From Halobacillus faecis (GTDB lineage Bacteria; Bacillota; Bacilli; Bacillales; Halobacillaceae), in assembly GCF_007991335.1 (NCBI RefSeq), contig NZ_BJYD01000017.1, forward strand, positions 62,001 to 126,000: a stretch of 64,000 nucleotides of DNA, read 5' to 3'. The position numbers were made by a program, and so were the translations under genes. Positions 1-8,520 of this stretch are shown here, one piece after another. The number at the start of each line of letters is the position of its first letter. The stretch's first letter is position 1. The notes beneath the pieces are model-generated. The model did no database searches. It saw only the letters and a list, made by a program, of their open reading frames with translations, and had not been told where the DNA came from.

Positions 1-833
1 TTGGTGAGTCAACAGCTGAACACTACATGAAGTACTTTCCAGGAATAAGCAGGCAGGATGTCAGGCTTCACGATGGGATCCAACCTTTTCAGATAGACAC
101 TCTGCTTATTTCTAAGGAATGCCTGGTTATTTTGGAAGTAAAAAACTACAAAGGGGAACTCCATTTCGATCTTGACCAACGGAAACTCATAAGAACAATA
201 GATGGAAAAATCGAGATATTCCAAGATCCCTTTATACAAGTAGCACTGCAGAAATTTCAATTGCAACGCTGGATCAAGAGATCCGGCTTCCCCTCCATCC
301 CCATCTACTCCTTCATAGTCATCGCAAACTCCAATGCCTCTCTTACATTCCAAGGAGAAGATCTTAGTAAAAGAAAAAGAGTCATCTTCGCAAAACAACT
401 ACCGACTCACCTAACGAAATTCATGGAAAATTTCAAAGGAAAAAATGTGTGGACTGACGATCACTTGGACGAATTCTCAGCACGGATTAAGGCTGAATAT
501 ATCCCCTATGATTCAGATGTCATGAAGCAATATGGCATTTCAAAAGATGAGCTCAATTGGGGAGTGCCGTGTCCCTCGTGCCGCTTACTTGGTATGGTTC
601 GGCGCCGTGATCATTGGCTTTGTGAAAGTTGTGGATCTAAATCAAAAGATGCTCATCTACATTTATTGAAAGATCATCAATTGCTGATCGGAGACACGAT
701 TACAAATGCAGAATTCCGTGCTTCAACTGGAATCGGGTCCGTAAAGGTGGCTCGTACTCTCCTAAACCAATGCTGTACCCACAACAATCGTCACTCGAAG
801 GCAAGAAAATATACGATAGATTTAGTTAGGTAA
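1..833 (+). CDS. NERD domain protein with zinc ribbon, 5' end outside window
   Basis: The reading frame is open from the window edge (from base 3) through the first ATG at base 27, and the residues before that ATG (GESTAEHY) fit the start of a NERD (nuclease-related) domain, so the true start lies upstream. Counting from Met27, residues about 20-45 carry the nuclease-like signature, QIDTLLIS followed by ILEVKNYKG, which matches the D...ExK core of PD-(D/E)xK folds. Near residue 180 a CPSC pair and a later CESC pair form a probable zinc ribbon, followed by a short helix-turn-helix-like tail. NERD proteins are suspected of DNA processing, but the role of this one is unknown. The gene is followed at once by a repeat array and then by the convergent pro cluster. 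Confidence 0.8.
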   Translation, partial: GESTAEHYMKYFPGISRQDVRLHDGIQPFQIDTLLISKECLVILEVKNYKGELHFDLDQRKLIRTIDGKIEIFQDPFIQVALQKFQLQRWIKRSGFPSIPIYSFIVIANSNASLTFQGEDLSKRKRVIFAKQLPTHLTKFMENFKGKNVWTDDHLDEFSARIKAEYIPYDSDVMKQYGISKDELNWGVPCPSCRLLGMVRRRDHWLCESCGSKSKDAHLHLLKDHQLLIGDTITNAEFRASTGIGSVKVARTLLNQCCTHNNRHSKARKYTIDLVR

Positions 834-845
834 CCTTCAGCAGCC

Positions 846-943
846 GTTAAGTCACTTTCCTTACCAGTTAGGGCACTTTAAATTCAGTTAGGGCACTTTG
901 CGATCGCGTTAAGTCACTTTCCCCCACCATTAGGGCACTTTCC
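846..943. repeat. Five-unit direct repeat, ~20.5-bp period (array 1)
   Basis: Five copies of a 13-15 bp core GTTA(A/G)G(T/G)CACTTT(C) begin at about 846, 867, 887, 908 and 928, a spacing of 20-21 bp, about two DNA helical turns. Cores are of two flavours, GTTAAGTCACTTTC and GTTAGGGCACTTT; the linkers are not conserved. A second array with the same period and unit number lies at 48944-49041. Confidence 0.85.
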
Positions 944-960
944 TACCCTCCTCATCACAA

Positions 961-993
961 AAAAGAAGGGAAACTCTTGAGAGTTTCCCTTCC
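961..993 (-). terminator. Rho-independent terminator of the pro cluster
   Basis: The stem GAAGGGAAACTC/GAGTTTCCCTTC is followed on the minus strand by a run of T (seen as AAAAAA on the plus strand). It lies just beyond the proA stop codon. Confidence 0.85.
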
Positions 994-1004
994 ACAAAAG
1001 AACC

Positions 1005-2264
1005 TTATCTAATTTGGCCGGTTCCCTTCATTAAGAACTTCACTGTCGTCAGTGCAGGAAGTCCCATAGGGCCACGGGCATGCAATTTTTGTGTGGAAAT
1101 ACCGATTTCGGCTCCGAATCCTAGCGCACCACCGTCTGTGAAACGTGTGGAGGCATTGTGATAAAGCGCGGCAGCATCCACTAGTGCAAAGAATGTCTGT
1201 GCTGCTTCATCATCTTCGGTCACAATCGCTTCTGAGTGTTTCGTGCCGTACGTTTCGATGTGTGCGATCGCATCGGTTAAATCGTCTACAGCTTTAACGG
1301 CGATGTCTGTGCTCAAGTATTCGTTCGCCCAGTCTTCTTCGCCGGCAAGTACAGAACCTGGGATGATATCCAGGATATACTCATCGCCGTGTACAGCAAT
1401 GTTGTTTTCTTTCAATGCTGCGATAAGCGCATCTTTATTGTCGTTCAACCACTCTTTGTGGACGACAAGTGTTTCTGCAGCGTTACATACCGCCGGGCGG
1501 TCTGTTTTCGCGTTCACGAGAATGTTGATCGCTTTTTCAACGTCTGCATGTTTGTCGACATAGATGTGGCAGTTCCCAACACCTGTTTCAAGTACAGGTA
1601 CGGTTGCGTTCTCAACGACAGCCTGGATCAACTTGCCGCCACCACGTGGGATGAGAACGTCGATGTGTTCTTTCATTTTGAAAAGTTCATTCGTTGCTGC
1701 GCGGTCTGTGGATGCGATGAATTGTACCGCTTCTTTCGGAATCTTCGTTTCTTCAAGACCACGGTGCATCACTTCAACAATTGCCTGGTTCGAGTTAATT
1801 GCAGAAGATCCACCCTTCAGAACAATCGCATTACCAGATTTCAGCGCAAGACCAGTCGCATCGACGGTCACGTTCGGGCGTGCTTCGTAAATCATACCGA
1901 TGACACCTAAAGGTACGGTTACTTTTTCAACTTGCAGACCATTTTCAAGTGTCCAATCTGTCACCACTTGACCAGTCGGATCTTCAAGTTTGGAAACATC
2001 ACGTAACCCTTGGGCGAACTCAGCTACACGTTCTTTAGAAAGGGATAGACGGTCCATAAATGCATCGGTGAAGCCTTTTTCACGTCCATTCGCCAGATCT
2101 TTCTCATTGGCAGCTAAAATTGTCTCGTATTCACGTTCAAGTACATCGGCTAAGTGATTCAGCGCCTGGTTCTTCTCTTCTTCAGAAAGAATCATCAATT
2201 TCTTCGAAGCTTTCTTCGCTTCCATTGCTTGTGCTTCAACGTTTACATTAGTTGTTAGTGTCAT
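1005..2264 (-). CDS. proA: Gamma-glutamyl phosphate reductase ProA
   Basis: NADPH-dependent reduction of gamma-glutamyl phosphate to glutamate semialdehyde, the second step of proline synthesis, in the cytoplasm. The 419-residue length is normal. Family marks include IYEARPNVTVDA, LKGGSSAINSN, the segment IPRGGGKLI, and the catalytic cysteine in TDRPAVCNAAETLVV. The start is the ATG at 2264, five bases after AAGGAGGT; a TTG one codon earlier sits too close to the ribosome site. ProB ends 20 bp upstream, so the two are certainly co-transcribed, with proC ahead of both. An uninterrupted proC-proB-proA order puts the whole glutamate-to-proline pathway in one unit. Proline is also the main compatible solute of many moderate halophiles, so an osmotic role is possible, but nothing in the sequence proves it. 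Confidence 0.95.
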   Translation of the reverse strand: MTLTTNVNVEAQAMEAKKASKKLMILSEEEKNQALNHLADVLEREYETILAANEKDLANGREKGFTDAFMDRLSLSKERVAEFAQGLRDVSKLEDPTGQVVTDWTLENGLQVEKVTVPLGVIGMIYEARPNVTVDATGLALKSGNAIVLKGGSSAINSNQAIVEVMHRGLEETKIPKEAVQFIASTDRAATNELFKMKEHIDVLIPRGGGKLIQAVVENATVPVLETGVGNCHIYVDKHADVEKAINILVNAKTDRPAVCNAAETLVVHKEWLNDNKDALIAALKENNIAVHGDEYILDIIPGSVLAGEEDWANEYLSTDIAVKAVDDLTDAIAHIETYGTKHSEAIVTEDDEAAQTFFALVDAAALYHNASTRFTDGGALGFGAEIGISTQKLHARGPMGLPALTTVKFLMKGTGQIR

Positions 2265-2284
2265 CAAAGACCTCCTTGATTATT

Positions 2285-3415
2285 TTAAACACCTACGGGC
2301 AGGGCAACGTCTAAGTGGCAGACAAAATCTTTACGTTCAATTGCTGCTTGTTCATAAGACTCAAGTTCAGGTTCAGTCAGGCTGATCATTTCTTCCATTT
2401 CATCTGAAGAATAATTGACAACGCCTAGACCGATCTCATCTCCATCAAGATCGTGAATGCGCACAACGGCACCTTTTTCAAAACGTCCTTTTACATGATG
2501 AACGTTCATCGGCAGGAGACTTTTCTTCATTTCAACAATGGACTCTTTTGCACGATGGTCGATAATGACTTCACCTTCTGGCCCAGAGTTGAAAGCAATC
2601 CACTGCTTCTTCTGGTCAAGGTTTTCAGAGTCTGTCGTTGTTTCAAAATACGTTCCTGTTGCATTTCCGTACACAGCATCATAAACGATGTTCGGCGTGT
2701 TTGCTTTTCCTAAGAAGGAAGAGATGCCGGATGCCATGGAAATCTTGAATGCGTCAATCTTGGACTTCATACCGCCTGTGCCGACTGCACTACCTGGATC
2801 ACCAGCTGCGGCTTCGATTTCTGGGGTAATTTCGTGGACTTTATCAAGTAGTTTCGCGTCCTCATTTTTTCTAGGGTCTGCATCGTAAAGTCCGTCAATA
2901 TCGGAAAGGATGATCAATTGATCTGCGTCCACAAGTCCTGCTACTTTTGCAGAAAGTGTATCGTTATCACCGAATTTCAGTCGATCGATCGTAATTGTGT
3001 CATTTTCGTTGACGATTGGGATAATGCCGCGTTCAAGCAGGACATTAATCGTATTACGTGCATTGTTGTAGCGGTCTTCGTCAGAGAAGTCGCTGCGGGT
3101 AATGAGGATCTGGGAACCCATATAACCGTGGGATAGGAAAAGATCGGAATAAGATTCCATCAACAATCCCTGGCCAATGGATGCGGCTGCCTGTTTTTCA
3201 GGCAAAGAGCTCGGGCGCTCAAGACAACCGAGTTTACGATAACCTGCGGCTACGGCCCCTGAGGATACGAGTAGAACTTCGTGGCCATCGTCTTTCAATT
3301 GGACGACTTCATCTACTAATTTTTCTAATTTGCGGCGGCTGACTTCACCGTGCATGCTGGTGAGGGAACTACTCCCTATTTTAATTACTACCCTTTTTTT
3401 ATCTTGACTCAACAT
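2285..3415 (-). CDS. proB: Glutamate 5-kinase ProB with PUA domain
   Basis: ATP-dependent phosphorylation of glutamate to gamma-glutamyl phosphate, the committed step of proline synthesis. The amino-acid kinase domain occupies about residues 1-260 (VVIKIGSSSLT near the start, LLVSSGAVAAG, NENDTITIDRLKFGDND, VGTGGMKSKI). Residues about 280-376 form a PUA domain, as in the usual feedback-inhibited kinases. The ATG is preceded by CAGGAG. It sits 39 bp after proC and 20 bp before proA. No T-box is visible in front of it, unlike the T-box-regulated proBA of Bacillus subtilis. Confidence 0.95.
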   Translation of the reverse strand: MLSQDKKRVVIKIGSSSLTSMHGEVSRRKLEKLVDEVVQLKDDGHEVLLVSSGAVAAGYRKLGCLERPSSLPEKQAAASIGQGLLMESYSDLFLSHGYMGSQILITRSDFSDEDRYNNARNTINVLLERGIIPIVNENDTITIDRLKFGDNDTLSAKVAGLVDADQLIILSDIDGLYDADPRKNEDAKLLDKVHEITPEIEAAAGDPGSAVGTGGMKSKIDAFKISMASGISSFLGKANTPNIVYDAVYGNATGTYFETTTDSENLDQKKQWIAFNSGPEGEVIIDHRAKESIVEMKKSLLPMNVHHVKGRFEKGAVVRIHDLDGDEIGLGVVNYSSDEMEEMISLTEPELESYEQAAIERKDFVCHLDVALPVGV

Positions 3416-3454
3416 ATCACTCCTGTTTAACTTTTTCGCATCAATTTGCTTTGT

Positions 3455-4297
3455 TTACTTACTGCCTACAAGTAGTCCTTCAAGTTCTTTGCTTAATTCT
3501 TTCGAGCGGCTGGCTGCTCCTTTAATCGCTTCAGAGATGGCGTAACCTCCACCTGCTTCATCAAGAGCGTTGAGCCCTGCAGCTGTTGTACCGTTCGGAG
3601 ATGTCACGTTTTCACGTAGTTCTGTCGGGCTTTCATCACGTTCCAACATCATTTTTGCTGCTCCAAGCAACGTTTGTGCTCCGATTTCACGAAGAGTTTC
3701 GCGATCCATGCCTTCTGCACGACCCGTCTCTTCAATGTGTTCCATTAAATAATAGAAGTAAGCGGGTCCGCTTCCTGCTATTCCTGTGAATACGTCCATT
3801 TTATCTTCTTCAATGACGAAAACTTCGCCAATGGATTTCAGTAGTTCTTTTGCTACAAGTACATTGTCCATGTCTGCAAAACGTCCTGGCGAAATGGCTG
3901 TCGCAGATTCGCGAAGCATGCTTGACGTATTAGGCATCACACGGATGACTTGCTGTCCTTCATTCAATCGTTCTTCCATATATGATGTTGAGATTCCCGC
4001 AAGTACAGAAACAAGTACTTGGTTTGCTGTCAATTTATCTTTTAAATCAGCAAGTACAGCATCAATATCTTTCGGCTTCATTGCCAAAATGAACTGATCG
4101 ACTTCTGCAAAGTTCAATTCATCTTTCAATACTGTGCGTACGCCGTATTTAATATTTATTGTGTTTAAACGTTCTTGATTACTTCTATTGGTCACGATGA
4201 TGTTCTCAGCTGGAATATTGCCGGATTCCACCATGCCTGAAATCATCGCTTCAGCCATAGAGCCTGCACCTAGAAAAGCAATCGTTTGTTTAATCAT
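3455..4297 (-). CDS. proC: Pyrroline-5-carboxylate reductase ProC
   Basis: Last step of proline synthesis: reduction of pyrroline-5-carboxylate by NAD(P)H. The N-terminus shows the Rossmann motif IAFLGAGSMAEAMISG; the C-terminal dimer domain carries GIAGSGPAYFYYLMEH and the P5CR signature ENVTSPNGTTAAGL. The frame is open 24 codons further upstream, but the domain starts at the ATG at 4297, which has GGGAGAG about ten bases ahead, giving a standard 280-residue enzyme. It is the first gene of proC-proB-proA. The 290 bp upstream contain a near-consensus cre site and no recognisable riboswitch. Confidence 0.93.
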   Translation of the reverse strand: MIKQTIAFLGAGSMAEAMISGMVESGNIPAENIIVTNRSNQERLNTINIKYGVRTVLKDELNFAEVDQFILAMKPKDIDAVLADLKDKLTANQVLVSVLAGISTSYMEERLNEGQQVIRVMPNTSSMLRESATAISPGRFADMDNVLVAKELLKSIGEVFVIEEDKMDVFTGIAGSGPAYFYYLMEHIEETGRAEGMDRETLREIGAQTLLGAAKMMLERDESPTELRENVTSPNGTTAAGLNALDEAGGGYAISEAIKGAASRSKELSKELEGLLVGSK

Positions 4298-4422
4298 TTG
4301 GGTTAATCTCTCCCGTTCGCATTTTTTGTTCGCTTTGTTTAAGACGTTTTTCATCATAACATTGGGCAAATCTTATTCAAGGGGTTTTAGGCAAGTCGGG
4401 TCTATATACGCCAATTAGTTAG

Positions 4423-4436
4423 TGTAAACGGTTTCA
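4423..4436. promoter_or_regulatory. Candidate CcpA (cre) site upstream of proC
   Basis: TGTAAACGGTTTCA matches the cre consensus TGWAARCGYTWNCW at 13 of 14 positions; the mismatch is G for Y in the centre. It lies about 125 bp upstream of the proC start, in an otherwise featureless 290-bp gap (4298-4584). No clear sigma-A promoter could be picked around it, so whether it acts on proC is inference. Confidence 0.4.
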
Positions 4437-4584
4437 TGGAGAGGTATTTCCAATTCATCGCTTCTCATCGCAAATAATCTCGTCTCAGACATGTATTTGC
4501 GGATTGAATTTTCAAGAAAAGCCGGAGAAAGCAAAATTGAGGGAATTATCAGACTTTATTTTTGTATGATCATATGAAAAAAAA

Positions 4585-4611
4585 CCATCTGTTGAGGGTT
4601 TCAACAGATGG
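4585..4611 (-). terminator. Terminator after thioredoxin-like gene
   Basis: The perfect 11-bp stem CCATCTGTTGA/TCAACAGATGG with a 5-nt loop is followed on the minus strand by eight T residues, and abuts the TGA stop of the thioredoxin-like gene. Confidence 0.9.
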
Positions 4612-4941
4612 TCATCCTTCATTAATGAAATGATTCAGTTTGGCAAGTTGCTGGTTCAGTTCCCCGAGTGGAACAAAGCGGGCTTTGCGGAATAATTCTT
4701 TCCCTTCAGAATAGATCAAAACAGCTGGCACCGTCATGACTGAAAACTCTCCGGCCACTTGCGGAACTTCATCAGCGTTCACATGCCTGGATACAATTTC
4801 AGGATAGTCGTTCAATAAGTTCTCTACTTGCGGAAGCAAACCATGGCAGACCGAACATCCGGGCCTGGATACATAAACAATCGAAAGCGGATGTTCATGA
4901 ACAAATCCCTGTAGTTCTTCAATGGTGTTTACGGATTCCAC
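4612..4941 (-). CDS. Thioredoxin family protein
   Basis: A 109-residue single-domain thioredoxin fold. The active-site pair is Cys29 and Cys32 in RPGCSVCHGL, and the cis-proline loop appears as VMTVPAVLIY. The atypical SVC dipeptide, rather than GPC, suggests a thiol reductase distinct from TrxA. The start is taken as GTG at 4941, six bases after GAGGTG; an earlier GTG at 4950 overlaps that ribosome site. It is a single-gene unit closed by its own terminator. The partner is unknown. Confidence 0.85.
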   Translation of the reverse strand: MESVNTIEELQGFVHEHPLSIVYVSRPGCSVCHGLLPQVENLLNDYPEIVSRHVNADEVPQVAGEFSVMTVPAVLIYSEGKELFRKARFVPLGELNQQLAKLNHFINEG

Positions 4942-4998
4942 TTTTCTCACCTCTGTTCCATTATATCAAGGAATAGATCAAAATGCCTGCACGGGGAC

Positions 4999-5613
4999 TT
5001 AATTTAAACGATCTGGATGAACGTGTTGGTGTTGCTTCGTTTCTACTTCCTTAAATAAATCTTCAGCAGGAGGTTTCGCTGTCGGGATTTGTGCGGCCTG
5101 ATTTGGATTTAACATCTGTTTCAACGAAAGAATTTGTTGGTATAAGTCATCAATGTCCTGCTTTGTCGCTGGTCTTTTATGTTCTTTAAACTCAAACCCG
5201 ACCTGCCCGTTTGGTTCCAGGGTCGCCGACTTAAGGTCAGCAATGGACGTGACGTTGCTCTGCCTTAACTTCATCTCCAACTGGTCAACAGTAAAACGTA
5301 GTTTCTTTATATTCTTTTCATTTAACTGTCCATTTTCAATAATGGATACAGACCTGCCTGTGAGGAAACGTTCCATAAAATCGAATTTCACCTGGCTGAA
5401 TTCCATAACCATCAGTGTAAGGACAAGCACTCCCCCAACGCCGAATGTCACCCATATATTTTTCCCCGCCACAGGTTGGATCAGTAAGGAACCGATCGCA
5501 ATCATGATGACTGTCTGTGATAAAGTCATCTGTGAAATGGATTTCCGACCAGCAATACGAAGAATGATTGTCCCTACAATAATAATGAGAACAGCTTTCC
5601 AAATCCAATCCAT
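4999..5613 (-). CDS. DUF421 (YetF family) membrane protein
   Basis: The protein has about 204 residues. Three hydrophobic segments (roughly 3-20, 34-50 and 55-72) are separated by the family mark RIAGRKSISQMT, and are followed by a cytoplasmic YetF-like domain with SIIENGQLNEKNI and LRQSNVTSIADLKSATLEPNG. The C-terminus adds a variable, His-rich tail (KQHQHVHPD). Several DUF421 members are linked to spores or the cell envelope, but biochemical function is unknown. Two adjacent ATGs (5616, 5613) follow GAGGTG; the second has the better spacing. Confidence 0.85.
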   Translation of the reverse strand: MDWIWKAVLIIIVGTIILRIAGRKSISQMTLSQTVIMIAIGSLLIQPVAGKNIWVTFGVGGVLVLTLMVMEFSQVKFDFMERFLTGRSVSIIENGQLNEKNIKKLRFTVDQLEMKLRQSNVTSIADLKSATLEPNGQVGFEFKEHKRPATKQDIDDLYQQILSLKQMLNPNQAAQIPTAKPPAEDLFKEVETKQHQHVHPDRLN

Positions 5614-5674
5614 CATCGATCACCTCTATATCGTATGTTCACCTAAATAAACCAAGATATTCGCAAAGAAAGGA

Positions 5675-5703
5675 TTGCAAAAGGGAATGCTTTCCGCTAT
5701 AAT
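5675..5703 (+). promoter_or_regulatory. Sigma-A promoter of the argS T-box leader
   Basis: A -35 box TTGCAA (5675-5680) and a perfect -10 box TATAAT (5698-5703) are separated by 17 bp, immediately upstream of the T-box leader. Confidence 0.8.
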
Positions 5704-5711
5704 CTTTTCAA

Positions 5712-5950
5712 ATATAGAAATTCTAGGAAAAAGAGAGTAGCTACCAGAAACAGACCAGCGACTCAGGGGGGGTGGAAGCCTGAGCAGGATTTCAGTAGTG
5801 AAACGGACTTTTGAGAAGCTTTCCTGAATCATAGAGTAGGGAAAAAGCCGGGGACGCCCCCGTTAACAACGTCGAGTGGCTATTCGATAGCTATAAGAGT
5901 GGTACCGCGAGCACAAACCTCGTCTCTTTTTTAGAGACGAGGTTTTTTAT
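5712..5950 (+). ncRNA. T-box leader controlling argS
   Basis: The leader carries the T-box sequence AAGAGTGGTACCGCG (5895-5909) and a terminator stem ACCTCGTCTCT/AGAGACGAGGT (5917-5943) followed by six T residues. Upstream, the stem I region (about 5730-5830) shows a purine-rich GAGAGTAG and a GGGTGGAAGCCTGAGCAGG distal segment. A CGG triplet at 5804-5806, in AGTGAAACGGAC, is a possible Arg specifier, but I could not fold stem I to prove it. By known mechanism, uncharged tRNA would stabilise the antiterminator and allow argS expression. Confidence 0.92.
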
Positions 5951-5969
5951 TTTTATGGAGGTGTCGTTT

Positions 5970-7652
5970 ATGGAAAAACAAATACTTGCCCTGCAGATCG
6001 CTCATATCCTTGGGGAGGAATATCCACGGGATTGGGTGCAGCAACAGATTGAAACCCCTAAGCAGTCCAGCCATGGTGACCTGGCTTTTCCTTGCTTCCC
6101 CCTGGCAAAGACGTTGAAAAAAAGCCCGCATCTGATTGCTGAGGAAGTTTCCAGTCAATTGAAACACCCGATATTCAAAGATGTGCAGACAGTAGGCGGC
6201 TATATTAATATTTTTCTTGATCAGGGGTTTGTCGCTGAACATACGTTGAACCAATTTTACCAGGACCCGGAAGCCTTTGGGGCTCACGAATTTGGAAAGG
6301 GAAAGACTATCGTCCTTGATATGTCAGCTCCGAATATTGCCAAACCTTTCTCTATGGGCCATTTAAGATCCACGGTCATTGGAAACGCCCTTTCCAACCT
6401 TGCTCAAAAATGTGGATATGAAACCGTGAAGATCAATTACATCGGAGACTATGGTACTCAGTTCGGAAAACTATTAGCCGCTTATCTCAAATGGGGCCAG
6501 GAAGAAAGTCTCAAGCAGAATCCAATTCAAGAATTGACCCGAGTGTATGTAAAGTTCCACCATGCTTCAAAAGAAGATCCATCCTTCATTGACGAAGGTA
6601 GAGAATGGTTCAAGAAATTGGAGGATAACGATGAAGAGGCGATTGCCTTGTGGAAATGGTTTAAAGCCGTTTCACTGGAAGAGTTTGAAAAGATTTACAA
6701 TCTCTTAAGCATCACCTTCGACTTGACGCGCGGCGAAGCCTACTACAATGATAAAATGGATACGACCATCGACATGCTGCAGGAAAAGGGATTGTTGGAA
6801 AAATCGGATGGAGCTCAAGTCGTCCGCCTTGATGAGGAAGAATTACCTCCCTGCCTTATTCAAAAAAGCAATGGCACGACCATTTATGCCACAAGGGATA
6901 TAACAGCTGCGATTGATCGGAAACAAACGTATAACTTTGATGAAGCCCTCTATGTGGTCGGCCATGAGCAAACCCTTCATTTCCAGCAGATCAAGCATGT
7001 GTTGAAAAAAGCAGATTTTGCCTGGGCGGATCAATTAAAACATATCTCTTTTGGAATGATGCTTCAAGACGGCAAGAAAATGTCCACACGTCAGGGGAAG
7101 ACCGTTTTACTGGAACAAGTGCTGCAAGAGGCCATTTCCCAAGCTGCGAATAATATAAAGGAAAAGAACCCTCAATTGAAGAACGCTGAAGAGGTCGCGG
7201 AACAAGTTGGAGTAGGTGCTGTCATCTTTCACGACCTTAAACACGATCGTCGCAATGATGTCGAATTTTCTTTGGAAGATATGCTTACTTTTGAAGGCCA
7301 TACGGCTCCATACCTTCAGTACACCTATGCTCGAACCGTATCTTTACTGGAAAAAGGGAACTTTGATCCCAATAATCCTGTAACAGACGTTCAAACAGCA
7401 TCCGCTTGGCCACTGATCAAAACCATCCGCCTTTTCCCTGAAGTGATTGAAAAGGCTTATCAGGAGTATGACCCATCCAAACTTGCCAAACACCTGTTGG
7501 ACGTTGCCCGTCACTTCAATAAATTTTACGCCCTTACAAAAGTAGTGGGAAGTGCAGAGGAACAAGCACTCCTTTCATTGATTTATGCCGTTAACTACCA
7601 ATTAAAAGACGGTTTGTCCATTCTCGGGATTCAGGCACCTGAAAATATGTAG
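5970..7652 (+). CDS. argS: Arginyl-tRNA synthetase (ArgS2 type)
   Basis: Charges tRNA-Arg with arginine. A 560-residue class Ia synthetase: N-terminal Add-1 domain (about residues 1-90), HIGH-like motif SMGH at 128-131 in APNIAKPFSMGHLRST, KMSKS-like KMSTRQGK near residue 370, and a DALR anticodon-binding domain at the end. The sequence resembles the second ArgS found in the Bacillus cereus group more than the housekeeping Bacillus subtilis enzyme; this is from memory, not from a search. The start is ATG 5970 behind GGAGGTG; the ATG at 5955 overlaps the ribosome site. A dedicated T-box leader precedes it, which fits an amino-acid-responsive second copy. Confidence 0.95.
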   Translation: MEKQILALQIAHILGEEYPRDWVQQQIETPKQSSHGDLAFPCFPLAKTLKKSPHLIAEEVSSQLKHPIFKDVQTVGGYINIFLDQGFVAEHTLNQFYQDPEAFGAHEFGKGKTIVLDMSAPNIAKPFSMGHLRSTVIGNALSNLAQKCGYETVKINYIGDYGTQFGKLLAAYLKWGQEESLKQNPIQELTRVYVKFHHASKEDPSFIDEGREWFKKLEDNDEEAIALWKWFKAVSLEEFEKIYNLLSITFDLTRGEAYYNDKMDTTIDMLQEKGLLEKSDGAQVVRLDEEELPPCLIQKSNGTTIYATRDITAAIDRKQTYNFDEALYVVGHEQTLHFQQIKHVLKKADFAWADQLKHISFGMMLQDGKKMSTRQGKTVLLEQVLQEAISQAANNIKEKNPQLKNAEEVAEQVGVGAVIFHDLKHDRRNDVEFSLEDMLTFEGHTAPYLQYTYARTVSLLEKGNFDPNNPVTDVQTASAWPLIKTIRLFPEVIEKAYQEYDPSKLAKHLLDVARHFNKFYALTKVVGSAEEQALLSLIYAVNYQLKDGLSILGIQAPENM

Positions 7653-7724
7653 CATATAGAATTTTAGAACTTCCACCTTCCTTCTATTATAATAGAGGTA
7701 ACAAAAGGGAGAGGAGCACATCCT

Positions 7725-7955
7725 ATGTACCCGATTTATTACGGACTTGCCATCATTGCCTCGCTAGCTGCTTTGATAGGCACAATCGTTATAGCTAAAA
7801 ATGTAAACAAACCCGAAAACACATCGTCACCTGAAGATGATGCCAAGCAGTTGAAGAATGCCGGGAGTGACACGGGGAGCATTCCATTACTGACGACCAT
7901 TTACGCCATCACATTTGTCATAACAGCTATTCTCATGTGGATCTTTATTTTTTAA
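7725..7955 (+). CDS. Small membrane protein, unknown
   Basis: A 76-residue protein with two hydrophobic helices (about 4-24 and 53-75) flanking a polar loop rich in Asp, Lys and Asn. The ATG is preceded by GGGAGAGGAG, and the gene has its own terminator, so it is very likely real. I do not recognise the family. It lies 72 bp after argS and might be transcribed from a separate promoter, since an AT-rich TATAAT-like stretch (about 7687-7693) lies between them. Confidence 0.65.
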   Translation: MYPIYYGLAIIASLAALIGTIVIAKNVNKPENTSSPEDDAKQLKNAGSDTGSIPLLTTIYAITFVITAILMWIFIF

Positions 7956-7962
7956 CACATGT

Positions 7963-7996
7963 AAGGAGAAAAGGTGCGCCTTTTCTCCTTTTTTGT
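7963..7996 (+). terminator. Terminator after the small membrane protein
   Basis: The 12-bp stem AAGGAGAAAAGG/CCTTTTCTCCTT is followed by TTTTTGTTTTT. Confidence 0.88.
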
Positions 7997-7998
7997 TT

Positions 7999-8520
7999 TT
8001 ATAAAGAGGACTTTATAATCAAATCGGCTTGGCTTTCAGGATCGGTCGTTACTATGTAGTAATCTTCCGCTTTCCAGTACCGTTCCTTGAATTTATCGAT
8101 ATTCTTTCTCGTTTCCTTACTTTCTCTTAAAAACCTTTCTTCTCTTGGACACTGGACCTAGACCACAAAATCAAAAAAACTTCGCCACTCTTCCCTTTGC
8201 AAAAATACACCTTCTATAATAACTAAAGCCCTCTCTTTTTCGAGCGCTTCAAATAAGTCTTCCTTTAATGCTTTGACATCCCATTGTAGAAAATAATATT
8301 CGTACCATGGTTCATACCCGGTATTGTATCTCCTCTCTCTTTCCACCACGTAATCATCGATGTGATACGTTACGACTGGAAAAGAAGATTTCTTGAGTTC
8401 CTTTTCTATTTTCTCAGTAAGCGTCGTTTTCCCTGAACGACTCAAACCATCAATTCCGAATATGAATCTTTCTCCTGCGTTTAAAGAAGGAATTCTTCGA
8501 AGGACCTCCTCGACCACCAT
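7999..8520 (-). pseudogene. Uridine kinase-like P-loop gene split by in-frame TAG
   Basis: The 120-codon first part starts at ATG 8520 behind AAAGGAGGGGGG and carries the P-loop GIDGLSRSGKTT (residues 22-33), HIDDYVVE, and a Walker B-like ALVIIEGVFLQ. It ends with a TAG at 8158-8160, right after FFDFVV. Reading on in the same frame gives 52 more plausible residues (starting CPREERFLRES and including KFKERYWKAEDYY) before TAA at 7999-8001. The joined length of about 173 residues is normal for uridine kinase-like proteins, and the lost residue sits on the strand before the LID region. The simplest reading is one nonsense change in an otherwise intact gene. The call as a kinase of nucleosides is family-level only. 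Confidence 0.8.

Noticed and set aside
846-943. CRISPR array
   Set aside because: Units are 13-15 bp with 6-7 bp spacers; CRISPR repeats and spacers are both above 20 bp and no cas gene is present.
4298-4584. T-box or other riboswitch before proC
   Set aside because: No GGTACCGCG-like T-box sequence and no terminator/antiterminator pair on the minus strand.
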